Counted from the first letter of the stretch, positions 52,270 to 60,936 are shown. The stretch is 64,000 nt of DNA from CAZKNF01 sp964554105 (GCA_964554105.1 CAZKNF010000007.1:18759-82758), one strand, 5' to 3'. Program-made: numbers and translations. Notes: generated by a model not told the origin, from the sequence alone.

Positions 52270-53094
52270 CTACACCGCCATGCGAAGCGCACCCTGCTCC
52301 ATCAACCGCCGCGCCTCATCAACCTCGCCTTCGCGGATGTAGAGACCAACTACCCGGCGCCGAAGCAGCTCATTGCCGGGATCCTGATCGAAAATCGTTC
52401 GATAAAGGTCGAGAGCCTGCCTATGCCATCCCTGACGTACGAGAGCCTGGAGGAGGACGTCCGCCGTCTCGATGTTGTGCTCCGAGATCAGCTGAACGGC
52501 GGCAGCGGCCGCGTCCTCGGGGCGTTCCCTGTAGAATGCAAGCCGAAACCAATCCTCCTGAAGAAAGGTCGGCATGGTCTTCACGCCCTTCGGATAGGCT
52601 TGCTCCAGCTGCGAGGCCGTAGCGTCCCAGTCTTTCGTCATCCAGGCGCACGTCGCCCGAATGAGGTGCCGCTCCGTTTCGTCGAGTTCCTCGTCCCATG
52701 CAGCGGGGGTCTTCGGGGCATCGTGGGTTTCGAGCAGGCGCGAAGCGAGAGCGAACTCCTTCCCGGAAATGGCGGCGGTCAACAGGACGCGCCAGGCGAG
52801 CCACTGCCGCGGAAGTAACGCGAGTGATTCCTGGGCCATCTGCCGCGCTTCAATGGTCACGCCGTTGTCCCATTCTGCGGATGCGAGCGCGCCGAGTAGA
52901 GCGGCGCGAATGTCGTCCGTCAGCGACTCTTTGCGAAGGGTTGCATACCCTCGGCGCAGTGCAACGCGTATTTTTCTGCCGCGGAGGGCGGACCAGATCG
53001 GTCGGATTACGTCAGGGTGCTGCCCGCGGTCACGGAATGAAAGAGGCGGCGGCTTGTAGCCGGCAAGAAATGAATCGTCAATCAGCTTGAACAT
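52270..53094 (-). CDS. TPR-like protein of the flg operon
   Basis: A 274-residue helical protein with degenerate TPR units in the C-terminal half ('WFRLAFYRERPEDAAAAAVQLI', 'ADVLLQALVRQGWHRQALDLYRTIFDQDPGNELLRRRVVGLYIREGEVDEARRLM'). The N-terminal third includes 'LREESLTDDIRAALLGALASAEWDNGV'-like helices. There is no signal peptide. It lies 17 bases behind flgL and four before the HDOD gene. No family role is known; it may be an adaptor for flagellar or signalling proteins, inferred from context only. Confidence 0.65.
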   Translation of the reverse strand: MFKLIDDSFLAGYKPPPLSFRDRGQHPDVIRPIWSALRGRKIRVALRRGYATLRKESLTDDIRAALLGALASAEWDNGVTIEARQMAQESLALLPRQWLAWRVLLTAAISGKEFALASRLLETHDAPKTPAAWDEELDETERHLIRATCAWMTKDWDATASQLEQAYPKGVKTMPTFLQEDWFRLAFYRERPEDAAAAAVQLISEHNIETADVLLQALVRQGWHRQALDLYRTIFDQDPGNELLRRRVVGLYIREGEVDEARRLMEQGALRMAV

Positions 53095-53111
53095 GAATCG
53101 CCCGTGTTGGA

Positions 53112-54026
53112 TTAGCGGAGATAATCGAGTAGCGTAGTATTTAGGACCGACGAGGCGACCTGCACGGCGGCCTGCAGACCGATCTGCGTGTTCTGCAGCT
53201 CGGTGATCGCGGCGGCGAGATCGAGATCCTCCATCTCTGACCGGCGTCCCTCGGCGTTGAGTGATGCTTCGCGCAGCTGCGATTGCGCGATTTGAAGGCG
53301 ATTTGCCATTGCACCGGCAGCCGCACCCAGATCGATGACGTGGTCTCGAGAAACAGTGACTTCTCCGATCGCGGCGTCGATGTCCTCCTGATTGCCCGAG
53401 CGGAGTCCGTCGATGAGATTCTGTAAGGCTTCCGTGACGGTGTATCCCCGACCTGTGTTTTGAACCCGTTCACCGTCGATATTAATGCTCATCGACAGAT
53501 CACGGCCTATGTGGCGTTGACGCGAGCCCGCATTGCCGTGATAGATCACAGTGGGAGGGGGGCCTTCGTCCCGCTCGAACGGCTTAACCGTCGTGCGCGA
53601 CCCGGCGAACACGTATTCGTCGTCAGCCCTCGTGTTCATGACGTCGAGAACATTCTCGAGGATCGCTTCCAGCTTCTGCGCTTCGGCTTCCCGATCGCCT
53701 TCTGAAAACGTAGCATTATTAATGCGAATGCCATGTTCGTATGCCTCGGTAAAGAGCTCGGAAAGGTGATCGAGACCCGCCTGCGTGTGGTCTACCCACG
53801 ATTCAGAGGTCGAGATCGACCTCATGTATTGCTCATATCTGTTCGTCAACAGTTCCATCTGTCTGGCCTCTGTAAAGGCTGACGGATCGTCGGAAGCACG
53901 GCGAATACGGCGGCCCGAACTCAGCTGCTCCTGAATCCGGGCGAGCTCCATCTGGCGCGCCTGCACCGCACGATCCGTAAATGCAGTATAAAGGGCGCGC
54001 TCGCGCGTGAGATTTATCGAAGGCAT
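53112..54026 (-). CDS. flgL: Hook-filament junction protein FlgL
   Basis: A 304-residue flagellin-like junction protein (HAP3). The N-terminus has 'MELARIQEQLSSGRRIRRASDDPSAFTEARQM', the bacterial flagellin N pattern, and the end 'DLAAAITELQNTQIGLQAAVQVASSVLNTTLLDYL' is the classic FlgL C-terminus. It links FlgK to the filament. It follows flgK across a 125-base gap in which no clear promoter was seen. Confidence 0.95.
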   Translation of the reverse strand: MPSINLTRERALYTAFTDRAVQARQMELARIQEQLSSGRRIRRASDDPSAFTEARQMELLTNRYEQYMRSISTSESWVDHTQAGLDHLSELFTEAYEHGIRINNATFSEGDREAEAQKLEAILENVLDVMNTRADDEYVFAGSRTTVKPFERDEGPPPTVIYHGNAGSRQRHIGRDLSMSINIDGERVQNTGRGYTVTEALQNLIDGLRSGNQEDIDAAIGEVTVSRDHVIDLGAAAGAMANRLQIAQSQLREASLNAEGRRSEMEDLDLAAAITELQNTQIGLQAAVQVASSVLNTTLLDYLR

Positions 54027-54151
54027 ACCGGCATCGGGTTTGTAGCAAGTTGGTTGAGGGCCTCTCAGCGCTGCATCATGACGTAAGAAGCCAGATCATA
54101 TAACAGATTGTAAGCCACTGGACTGTAGTATTATCAGGGAATGAACATCAA

Positions 54152-55570
54152 CTAAAGCGTTAGTAATGATTCCATCATTGCCTCCGCGGAGTTCAGCACA
54201 CGAGCGGCTGCGGCGAACGACTGCTGATATCGGATGAGATCCGTCATCTCTTCCTCTAAGGAGACACCAGAGACCCCTTTGGCCATGGCATCGACCTGGT
54301 TCGCAAGAGCGGCATGGCTCTCGTAGAGACTGCTCGCCCGCCTGGCAGTTGCGCCAATCCCGGTCACGAGATTGATCGCATATGATTCGATGGTCTCAGT
54401 TCCGCCGTTCATCAGGCCGGCTTCACTGAGCCGGAAGATATCGTTTGCAACCTCGCTGTCGTTGACGCCGTCGGACGGATCACCGGCGGAGGCGACGATT
54501 GCTCGGCTGTCGTCGTTCACTGCGTCAGAAAGACGGATAGAGGAGGCCGTCACACCTGATTCCGGTGGTCCGGCGTCGTAATGGAAGAACGCGACGCCCG
54601 TGTTGCCGTCGAGATCGTGCCCGGTCGTGTGAACGGTGTTGATCTCCTTCACAAGGGCTTCGGCTATCGCATCGAGTGATGCCAGCGCGTCGGGCAGTGT
54701 AGATTGAAGCGTGCGAAGCCAGCCCCCCAACCGCCCTCCGCCCTCAGCAGGTACTTTGAGGCTGATCGGTGTATCGGCGATCTTCACTTCAGGCATGCCG
54801 CCGGAGGTGTCTAGTTCCAGGGACTTTGCCCTCGAGTCACTCACGACCATGATTCCGTCGATCAAAACGGTATATCCGCCATCCGACTCCTCCTGAATCG
54901 TTATCGCGGCCTGTTCGGACAGTTCGTTGACGAGCAGATCGCGGCGATCTTCGGCATCGAGATCGGGCGAGCCGAGCGCATGGCTCCGCTGAATGACCCC
55001 GTTCAGTTCTGCAACTTCTTCGAGCACGCGGTTCACGTCCTGGATGCCGCCCTCGATAGCGCGCACCGTTTCGGACTGTAGATGCTCGATGTCCGCCGCC
55101 GTCCGACTCAGCGTCGCAGCGATCGAGGCGCCCTGCCCGCGAACCGACATGCGCACTCCGTTATCGGTAGGATTATCGGCTAGATCGCTCCATGAATTCC
55201 AGAAGTGATCGAGTTGGCTCGAGAGGGATCCGTCGGTCTCCGAGGTGAATATGCTTTGGAGCGTAGTGGTGATGCGGTGCTCCTCTTCGGATCCACCCAT
55301 CCAGCTATTGGCATGCCACGTGGAGCGGGAGAGGAGCGCGTCGCGGAGGCGCTCGTAGGCAGACACGCTGACCCCTGTCCCATTCGCCGTTTTCTCGAGC
55401 GCTTTTGTCTGAAATCCCTGGTTTACCGTGCTGTCCGCCTGCAGCGAAATACGGCGCCGAGAATAGCCCTCGGTATTGGCATTCGCAACGTTCTGGCCGA
55501 TCGTGTTCATCGCCGCATCGAATGAAGCGAACGACCGCTTGCTGATGTGGTAAAGTTGATGAATGCTCAT
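54152..55570 (-). CDS. flgK: Hook-filament junction protein FlgK
   Basis: A 472-residue HAP1. 'RSFASFDAAMNTIGQNVANANTEGYSRRRISLQ' at the N-terminus and 'GVSGVSLEEEMTDLIRYQQSFAAAARVLNSAEAMMESLLTL' at the C-terminus are diagnostic, and 'FWNSWSDLADNPTDNGVRMSVRGQGASIAATLSRTAAD' is the conserved central segment. Length is normal. It lies 53 bases behind flgN, its likely chaperone. Confidence 0.96.
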   Translation of the reverse strand: MSIHQLYHISKRSFASFDAAMNTIGQNVANANTEGYSRRRISLQADSTVNQGFQTKALEKTANGTGVSVSAYERLRDALLSRSTWHANSWMGGSEEEHRITTTLQSIFTSETDGSLSSQLDHFWNSWSDLADNPTDNGVRMSVRGQGASIAATLSRTAADIEHLQSETVRAIEGGIQDVNRVLEEVAELNGVIQRSHALGSPDLDAEDRRDLLVNELSEQAAITIQEESDGGYTVLIDGIMVVSDSRAKSLELDTSGGMPEVKIADTPISLKVPAEGGGRLGGWLRTLQSTLPDALASLDAIAEALVKEINTVHTTGHDLDGNTGVAFFHYDAGPPESGVTASSIRLSDAVNDDSRAIVASAGDPSDGVNDSEVANDIFRLSEAGLMNGGTETIESYAINLVTGIGATARRASSLYESHAALANQVDAMAKGVSGVSLEEEMTDLIRYQQSFAAAARVLNSAEAMMESLLTL

Positions 55571-55623
55571 TTGTACGAACCGCTTTGGCCGAAGACCGTG
55601 AGGCTATAGAATCTTTGTTCCAG

Positions 55624-56184
55624 TTAACCCACCCGGTTGAGGAAGGAACGCGTGCCGGAGACGCCCTCGACCGATCCACCCTTCGATGTGTAGTGACGGG
55701 CACCAGCCGGCTCCTGGATCCCCTGAATCGTTTGAAGTAGTTCGCGGCCGAGATGCACCGAGTACTCCAGCGCGAACTCCACGTCGCGGCAGCGCTCCTG
55801 CGTACGGAGGGCCTGTGCACGTATTTTTTCACGCATTGCGATGATCCGGTCACCGGTCGCGGCTGCATCGGACGTTTGCTGAATCGCGGCCGCCACGTCC
55901 TGAATTGAAATCGTCTCGCCCTCGAAGCGAAGTACGCGTCCGAGCAGCCGTATTTGCCTGTCGCGTTGTTGTTTGAGCCGCGATAGGACGTTAACCTCTT
56001 CGTTCGTCTGCAGGGCCGCTGATTCGATCAGTTCGCGGTCTTGATCGCGAATTCCGGCGAGCTGTCGTTCGAACTGGTCGTGTACTCGCATGAGCGACGC
56101 GTATTCCTCCTCGAGCGTTTCGAAAAGGGAGGATGCGAGACCGTCATATCCTGAGGCGTTCTGTATCTCGTTGTTCATAATCAT
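55624..56184 (-). CDS. flgN: FlgN-like chaperone
   Basis: A 186-residue helical protein with the FlgN pattern: a first long helix ('LASSLFETLEEEYASLMRVHDQFERQLAGI'), a second ('ALQTNEEVNVLSRLKQQRDRQIRLLGRVLR') and a later one ending 'LEYSVHLGRELLQTIQGIQ'. It is encoded directly upstream of flgK and just after flgJ, the usual place. FlgN keeps FlgK and FlgL unassembled until export. The start codon overlaps the flgJ stop by one base. The last 35 residues are polar and non-helical. Confidence 0.8.
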   Translation of the reverse strand: MIMNNEIQNASGYDGLASSLFETLEEEYASLMRVHDQFERQLAGIRDQDRELIESAALQTNEEVNVLSRLKQQRDRQIRLLGRVLRFEGETISIQDVAAAIQQTSDAAATGDRIIAMREKIRAQALRTQERCRDVEFALEYSVHLGRELLQTIQGIQEPAGARHYTSKGGSVEGVSGTRSFLNRVG

Positions 56185-56594
56185 TAAGTCTCTGTGTACG
56201 GAAGAACGGGGCCGGTACGTATCGTTGAATGGTCGATAACATCGGAAGAATGATCGGGCGGTTTGGCACTGTCCGTATTTGCGTCAACCTTTTCCTCACG
56301 CTGCCACTGCTTCAGCAGGAGTTCTGCGATTCCGAGTTTACCACTACCGCCGAGCTGCTTGGCGAGCTCTGTCGAGAGGACGTCGCTCTGCATGTCACCG
56401 TAGGCGGCCATCCACTGTGGAGCATCGTCACCTGTGATGCTGCTGTCGAACAAGTTCTTCGTCATAGACTGCACCATCTGCTTGATGAGCACCTCTTCGA
56501 ACTGCCTCGCGGCCTCTTCGGGGGAGTTCGGCTTCCGCCGTTCCTGTGGAAGATCGGCTGCTGCCTTCGGGAATTCGTGTCGATCGATACGCAT
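56184..56594 (-). CDS. flgJ: FlgJ rod-binding protein without muramidase domain
   Basis: A 136-residue protein that corresponds only to the N-terminal rod-binding domain of FlgJ: 'EEAARQFEEVLIKQMVQSMTKNLFDSS', then 'MQSDVLSTELAKQLGGSGKLGIAELLLKQW'. The C-terminal peptidoglycan hydrolase domain of enteric FlgJ is missing, as in many non-enteric bacteria. Rod passage through the wall must use a separate enzyme, which is not in the window. It is 12 bases behind flgI. Confidence 0.9.
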   Translation of the reverse strand: MRIDRHEFPKAAADLPQERRKPNSPEEAARQFEEVLIKQMVQSMTKNLFDSSITGDDAPQWMAAYGDMQSDVLSTELAKQLGGSGKLGIAELLLKQWQREEKVDANTDSAKPPDHSSDVIDHSTIRTGPVLPYTET

Positions 56595-56606
56595 GGTTTA
56601 CAATGC

Positions 56607-57734
56607 CTATAAAATGATGAGTTCACCCTGCAATGAGCCGGCACGATCGATCGCCTGGAAAATCGCGATGACGTCACGTGCCGTGAGACCGAGATCATTC
56701 AGCGCTGTGGCAAGCTGGCTTATATCGGTATTCGGTGGGAGGACGACCGAACGTGTAGTTTCCTCCTCAATGCCCGCAGTTCCGATACTTCCTGTGATTG
56801 TTTCTCCTCCCGAAAGCGGGGGAGGCTGCGCAACAAATGGCTCTTGCTGCGTCGAAATGACGATGCTTCCGTACGTCACCATAACTTCGTTCACGCGTAC
56901 CGAGCCACCTGCCACAATCGTTCCGGTCCGCTCGTTGACGACGACGCGAGCAGGCACGTCGACGTCGATTTCCATCTCTTCAATTTGTGCTAGAAAGCCG
57001 TTTGCACCTCCTTCGACTCCGGCAACGTTGACGCTGATTGCACCGGCGTGATCGAGCTGCACGAGCGCCTCCGGAAGTTCCTCGTTGATGACTTCCACGA
57101 TGCGCTGCGCGTTCGTGTAGTCGGGCCGCTTCAAAACAAGTCCGAGATCCTCGACTTCGGTCAGCTGCTGCGTGGGGGGACGGGTTACGAATGCTCCGTT
57201 CGGTATCCGCGCAGTGTTGGAGTGGTTCACTCGCACGCTCGATCCGAAGGTCGACGCCAGAATCGCTCCCGTCGACAGCGGGCCCTGCGCGGTCGCATGT
57301 ACCTCCTGGGTAATTGCATTAATCAGCGGCGTCTGCAACAGGACGCCCCCGGACAGCGAACGGGCGTCCCCAAGGGCGGACACCGTAACGTCGAGTGCGC
57401 TTCCAGCGCCGTTGAACGCGGTCGCAGTTGCCGTGACCATCACGGCGGCGGCGTTACGAGCAGCAAGATGATCGGAGTCGACGTTAATGCCGAAACGGCG
57501 GAGCATGTTGACGATGCTGTGCACTGTGTGCGGTGAGCCGCGTTCGCCCCGGGCCCGATCACCCGTGCGATCGAGCCCGACCACGAGTCCATAGCCCATG
57601 AGCTGGACGGGAGCAGCGCCGTCGAGGACCACGAGGTCCTTGAGCCGGGCAGACCCCGCTTCCTGCGCATGCACCGGAAGAACAAATGCGGCCACGAGAA
57701 CGACCAGAATGCAGCAGCGGATGAGACGAATCAT
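56607..57734 (-). CDS. flgI: Flagellar P-ring protein FlgI
   Basis: A 375-residue periplasmic ring protein. The start at 57734 gives a clear signal peptide (MIRLIRCCILVVLVAAF, cleavage near residue 27). The mature part begins 'ARLKDLVVLDGAAPVQLMGYGLVVGLDRTGDR', the FlgI signature, and ends 'LATALNDLGLTARDVIAIFQAIDRAGSLQGELIIL'. The upstream open frame to 57896 overlaps the flgH end and is excluded. It forms the P ring around the rod. Confidence 0.96.
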   Translation of the reverse strand: MIRLIRCCILVVLVAAFVLPVHAQEAGSARLKDLVVLDGAAPVQLMGYGLVVGLDRTGDRARGERGSPHTVHSIVNMLRRFGINVDSDHLAARNAAAVMVTATATAFNGAGSALDVTVSALGDARSLSGGVLLQTPLINAITQEVHATAQGPLSTGAILASTFGSSVRVNHSNTARIPNGAFVTRPPTQQLTEVEDLGLVLKRPDYTNAQRIVEVINEELPEALVQLDHAGAISVNVAGVEGGANGFLAQIEEMEIDVDVPARVVVNERTGTIVAGGSVRVNEVMVTYGSIVISTQQEPFVAQPPPLSGGETITGSIGTAGIEEETTRSVVLPPNTDISQLATALNDLGLTARDVIAIFQAIDRAGSLQGELIIL

Positions 57735-57780
57735 GAACGCGGACGATGTTCGTAATGCATGCGATGGAGACTCCTGGTGA

Positions 57781-58389
57781 TCAACTGCCCAGCGCGATCG
57801 CCGCGGCAAGTACCGCAACCACCCCGGCGCGGACGAAAAATGCCGGACGGACCCACCGGCGATGAATCCCGCTTCGTCGGTACTCGATATCCGCATTCGC
57901 GATGTCGGGAGATCTGACGCTGTTGTTCGAGCGCACGTCGATCGGACGCACGATTCCGGAGACTCGAAGCAGATGCGTCTCGCCGTTCACACTGAGCCTC
58001 CGCTCGCCCTCGATGACGAGGTTGCCGGCGGGATCGACCTCGATGACGCGTGCGGTAATCGTGCCCTGCAGGAGGTCCTCCTGCGAGGAGGAATTCCTGT
58101 TTCGCGCCTCCTTGTTGAAATTGGCATCCAGGGCAAATCTGCCCGATAAATCCGAGCTGCTGACGTCCGCACCTGCACCGATCCCTGCGTTCGACTGATT
58201 ATTCCAGTTGCTCTGTCGGTGTGCACTCGTTCGTTCGACGAGGACCACCGTCACGAGGTCGCCGATCACGCCCGCCTTGGGATCGGCAAAAACCGACATT
58301 TGCGCCTGCGCCGGCCCCGCGGCGAACGCAGCGAGCAAGACGAGAAGTACGGCTTGATGGTTGAACATATGCATAGCTACTGGCTTCAT
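57781..58389 (-). CDS. flgH: Flagellar L-ring protein FlgH, lacking a lipobox
   Basis: A 202-residue FlgH. The conserved core is present: 'VFADPKAGVIGDLVTVVLVERTSAHRQSN', 'GTITARVIEVDPAGNLVIEGERRLSVNGETHLLRVSGIVRPIDV', 'NSVRSPDIANADIEYRRSG'. The signal peptide (MKPVAMHMFNHQAVLLVLLAAF to AQAQ) has no cysteine, so it is not the usual lipoprotein. The C-terminus has an extra hydrophobic segment of about 18 residues (FFVRAGVVAVLAAAIALGS). The start codon overlaps the flgA stop (ATGA). Membrane attachment must differ from that of enteric FlgH. Confidence 0.92.
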   Translation of the reverse strand: MKPVAMHMFNHQAVLLVLLAAFAAGPAQAQMSVFADPKAGVIGDLVTVVLVERTSAHRQSNWNNQSNAGIGAGADVSSSDLSGRFALDANFNKEARNRNSSSQEDLLQGTITARVIEVDPAGNLVIEGERRLSVNGETHLLRVSGIVRPIDVRSNNSVRSPDIANADIEYRRSGIHRRWVRPAFFVRAGVVAVLAAAIALGS

Positions 58390-59201
58390 AGAGTTGACTT
58401 CCACGAGGCGGTGCCGGGGCCCGTTAAGATGACTTTGTACGTCGTTTTGGTATCCGGGCTGTAAGCGCGAATGACATCGCCCCGAAGGCCCGGCTCGCGA
58501 GCCTGGCACGTCAGCTTTAGCTCGAGACTTCCTCGGCTATATGTCATCGTGATGCTCTCGCCGGTCTCAGCGAGATAGGGGGGGCGTAGATCGTTCGAAC
58601 GGAGCGCCTCACCGGCGCGCAGCGGGCTCTCGGCGTAGAGCTCGTCCGAGGTCAAGGCTCGAAAGGCTCCCGGATTAAGCGGATCCCCGCGAAATTTCGT
58701 CGTCTCCATCCACACAAACGATATATCGCTTCGATTGACGCGATCCCCTCTCGAAACCGTGTTCTGGGCTATGGCCACCGAATCGAAATGAGCCACATAG
58801 AGGAGCGCCCACCCGGCGTCTTCCCAGGTATCATTATGTCGTGCGGACAGGCGTATCTGTGCGTGGCCTCTGGGGATAGATTCCGTGTGATTCAGCCTGG
58901 CGCGGAGGGCGGAGGGCGATTCTACGGAGCTCCCGATTCGGACGACACGCACGTCGAGGCGGTGCGCCATCTCGGGAAACCGCTCCCGAAACAATGCTTC
59001 TGCAGCATTCCGGACGTCCTCAGTGGAAACCTCGTCATCCCGATCGTATCGCGATGTGTCGATCGTCCCGTGCGCATCTTCGGATGCACGGTTGGCGGCC
59101 TGCATGTCGATCGCAGTCGCAGCACCAGGGAAGCCGGTGCCGACTCCGGTGCTCAGCTGAAGAGCCGTCACAAGAGCAAGTAGGGAGAGTGAAAGCGTCA
59201 C
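58386..59201 (-). CDS. flgA: P-ring assembly chaperone FlgA
   Basis: A 271-residue periplasmic chaperone with a signal peptide (MTLSLSLLALVTALQLSTG). The C-terminal SAF-type region is clear: 'SRGDRVNRSDISFVWMETTKF', 'SPLRAGEALRSNDLRPPYLAETGESITMTYSRGSLELKLTCQAREPGLRGDVIRAYSPDTKTTYKVILTGPGTA'. This matches the FlgA pattern of a two-step SAF domain and final beta strands. It helps FlgI form the P ring. It overlaps flgH by four bases. Confidence 0.9.
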   Translation of the reverse strand: MTLSLSLLALVTALQLSTGVGTGFPGAATAIDMQAANRASEDAHGTIDTSRYDRDDEVSTEDVRNAAEALFRERFPEMAHRLDVRVVRIGSSVESPSALRARLNHTESIPRGHAQIRLSARHNDTWEDAGWALLYVAHFDSVAIAQNTVSRGDRVNRSDISFVWMETTKFRGDPLNPGAFRALTSDELYAESPLRAGEALRSNDLRPPYLAETGESITMTYSRGSLELKLTCQAREPGLRGDVIRAYSPDTKTTYKVILTGPGTASWKSTL

Positions 59202-59239
59202 GGTGGGTTGCTTATCAAATATCAGACTCGAATGACGAC

Positions 59240-59261
59240 GCGGCTGCCGTCTTGCAGCCGC
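59240..59261. other. Hairpin between flgG and flgA
   Basis: GCGGCTGC (59240-59247) and GCAGCCGC (59254-59261) form a perfect 8-bp GC-rich stem with a six-base loop in the 94-base flgG-flgA gap. No T-tract follows. In this operon it is more likely an RNA-stability or processing element than a terminator. Confidence 0.5.
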
Positions 59262-59295
59262 ACGAACGCTCGACCAGCGGCGGCCGATTGAGCGG

Positions 59296-60084
59296 TTATC
59301 GTTTCACATTGTTGGCGATTTGCAGCATTTCTTCACTCGTGGTGACCATCTTGGAGTTGATCTCATAGGCCCTCTGAGCCGAAATGAGATTTACCATTTC
59401 CTGGACGACATCGACATTTGAAACCTCCAGATAGCCCTGGCGAAGGGCGCCAAGTCCATACTGACCCGGCGTTCCGATGGTGGGCTCGCCGCTGGATTCG
59501 GTCTGGCGATAGAGGTTGCCGCCGACGGCGCGGAGCCCCGACGGATTCGTAAAGCGAGCCAGTTCTAGCTGGCCAACCTCGATTAAATCGGATTCGTCCT
59601 CCAGACGAACGGCGATGAGACCATCCTGACTGATGTGGACGTCGGTGGCCTCCGGCGGGATGGCGAGATCGGGCTCCAGCGGCAGCCCCGTCTGCGTGAT
59701 AAGGGTGCCGTCCGCAGAGATGCTGAACGCGCCGTCCCGCGCATAGGCGATGTTGCCGTCGGGCATTCTCACCTGAAAAAACCCGTCTCCATTCACAGCG
59801 ACGTCAAGGCGGTTTCCGGTTTGCTCGAGACCTCCCTGAGTGAAGTTCCTCATAGTCGCTACCGGAGCCGCACCATGGCCGATCTGAAGGGATGCCGGCT
59901 GCGCGGCGCCCTGGCTCTCAGACTGGCCCTGCGCCTGCACCGTCTGATAGAGCAGATCCTGAAAAACGACGTTTGATGTCTTGAATGCCGTCGTATTTGC
60001 GTTGGCCAGATTGTGCGCGATGTTGTCGACGCCGGTCTGCTGGGCATTCATGCCGAGCGCGGCGGTGCGAAGAGATCGAAGCAT
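59296..60084 (-). CDS. flgG: Flagellar distal rod protein FlgG
   Basis: A 262-residue rod protein of exactly the usual length. 'MLRSLRTAALGMNAQQTGVD' and 'NIAHNLANANTTAFKTSNVVFQDLLYQTV' start it, 'VNGDGFFQVRMPDGNIAYARDGAF' is the central motif, and 'QGYLEVSNVDVVQEMVNLISAQRAYEINSKMVTTSEEMLQIANN' ends it. It forms the distal rod. It follows flgF by 81 bases. Confidence 0.97.
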   Translation of the reverse strand: MLRSLRTAALGMNAQQTGVDNIAHNLANANTTAFKTSNVVFQDLLYQTVQAQGQSESQGAAQPASLQIGHGAAPVATMRNFTQGGLEQTGNRLDVAVNGDGFFQVRMPDGNIAYARDGAFSISADGTLITQTGLPLEPDLAIPPEATDVHISQDGLIAVRLEDESDLIEVGQLELARFTNPSGLRAVGGNLYRQTESSGEPTIGTPGQYGLGALRQGYLEVSNVDVVQEMVNLISAQRAYEINSKMVTTSEEMLQIANNVKR

Positions 60085-60165
60085 CGGGTGTGGATTCTAT
60101 TGAGTTGAAACGATTGTCGTCGAATAAATGGTCAGACTGTAGTTTGCGGAGGGCGCTGCCCTCAG

Positions 60166-60888
60166 CTAAAATTTGCCAAGCTCGCGGGTAACGCTCGCCA
60201 GAATCTGATCAGCGGTTGTCAGCATCTTCTGTTGCGATTCGAAAAGTCGGAAGTGAGAGATCAAGTCTGTCATTTCCAGCAGTGGATTCACGTTGCTTGT
60301 TTCGACGTGTCCCTGCAGAACGTCTGTTTCCTGGACGTCGATGGGCTGCATTCCGGCGGCGTCGAAACCGGCGCTGTCGACGCGCTGAAGAGCTTCGGGA
60401 TTCGGGAATCGGACCACGCGCAGCCGGCCGATCATTTGATCGTCGGCGCGAACCGAGCCGTCCTTCCCTATATCGATACGTTCAGGATTTCCGGGAATCC
60501 GGATAGGGCCTTCGGTACCCTGAACGACGTGTCCCGAGGGGCTGCGAAGCACGCCGCCGGCGTCGAGCGCAAATCGTCCCCCACGGGAATATCGCTGCAT
60601 GCCTGACTCAGCATCGGAGAAAACGAAGAATCCCTCGCCGCTGAGTGCGACGTCTAAGGGGTTCCCCGTCGATTCGAACACGCCCTGGTCCAGAGCGGCC
60701 CAATCCTCCTGGACCCGAGTCGACCGGGGCGCGCCCTCATAATCGACGAATTCCTCGAGCGTTTCGGTGAACGTCCGGTGGCGCTTATAGCCGACCGTAT
60801 TCGAGTTTGCCAGGTTATTCGCGATCCGCTCCTGTTCTCGGATTCCCGAGTTCATCGCGGATAGGCTATTCTGAAGGCGGAGCAGCAT
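60166..60888 (-). CDS. flgF: Flagellar rod protein FlgF
   Basis: A 240-residue FlgF/FlgG-type rod protein. 'LLRLQNSLSAMNSGIREQERIANNLANSNTVGYKRHRT', 'VALSGEGFFVFSDAESGMQRYSRGGRFALDAGGVL' and 'LEMTDLISHFRLFESQQKMLTTADQIL' are its three hook/rod signatures. It is assigned to FlgF rather than FlgG because it lies directly upstream of a complete flgG and is shorter. It is the first gene of the second flagellar operon, with a sigma-54-like promoter about 35 bases before it. Confidence 0.92.
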   Translation of the reverse strand: MLLRLQNSLSAMNSGIREQERIANNLANSNTVGYKRHRTFTETLEEFVDYEGAPRSTRVQEDWAALDQGVFESTGNPLDVALSGEGFFVFSDAESGMQRYSRGGRFALDAGGVLRSPSGHVVQGTEGPIRIPGNPERIDIGKDGSVRADDQMIGRLRVVRFPNPEALQRVDSAGFDAAGMQPIDVQETDVLQGHVETSNVNPLLEMTDLISHFRLFESQQKMLTTADQILASVTRELGKF

Positions 60889-60920
60889 AATGTTGTCGAA
60901 TTTGGTGCGGGGCGATCATC

Positions 60921-60936
60921 AACAAAGGACACGCCA
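60921..60936 (-). promoter_or_regulatory. Sigma-54 promoter candidate for the flgF operon
   Basis: On the minus strand the bases read TGGCGTGTCCTTTGTT. TGGC and the last G of the -24 element, the four-base spacer and TTG of the -12 element match the consensus; the C of the -12 pair is T. It lies 33 bases before the flgF ATG, giving a leader of about 22 bases. Confidence 0.6.
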
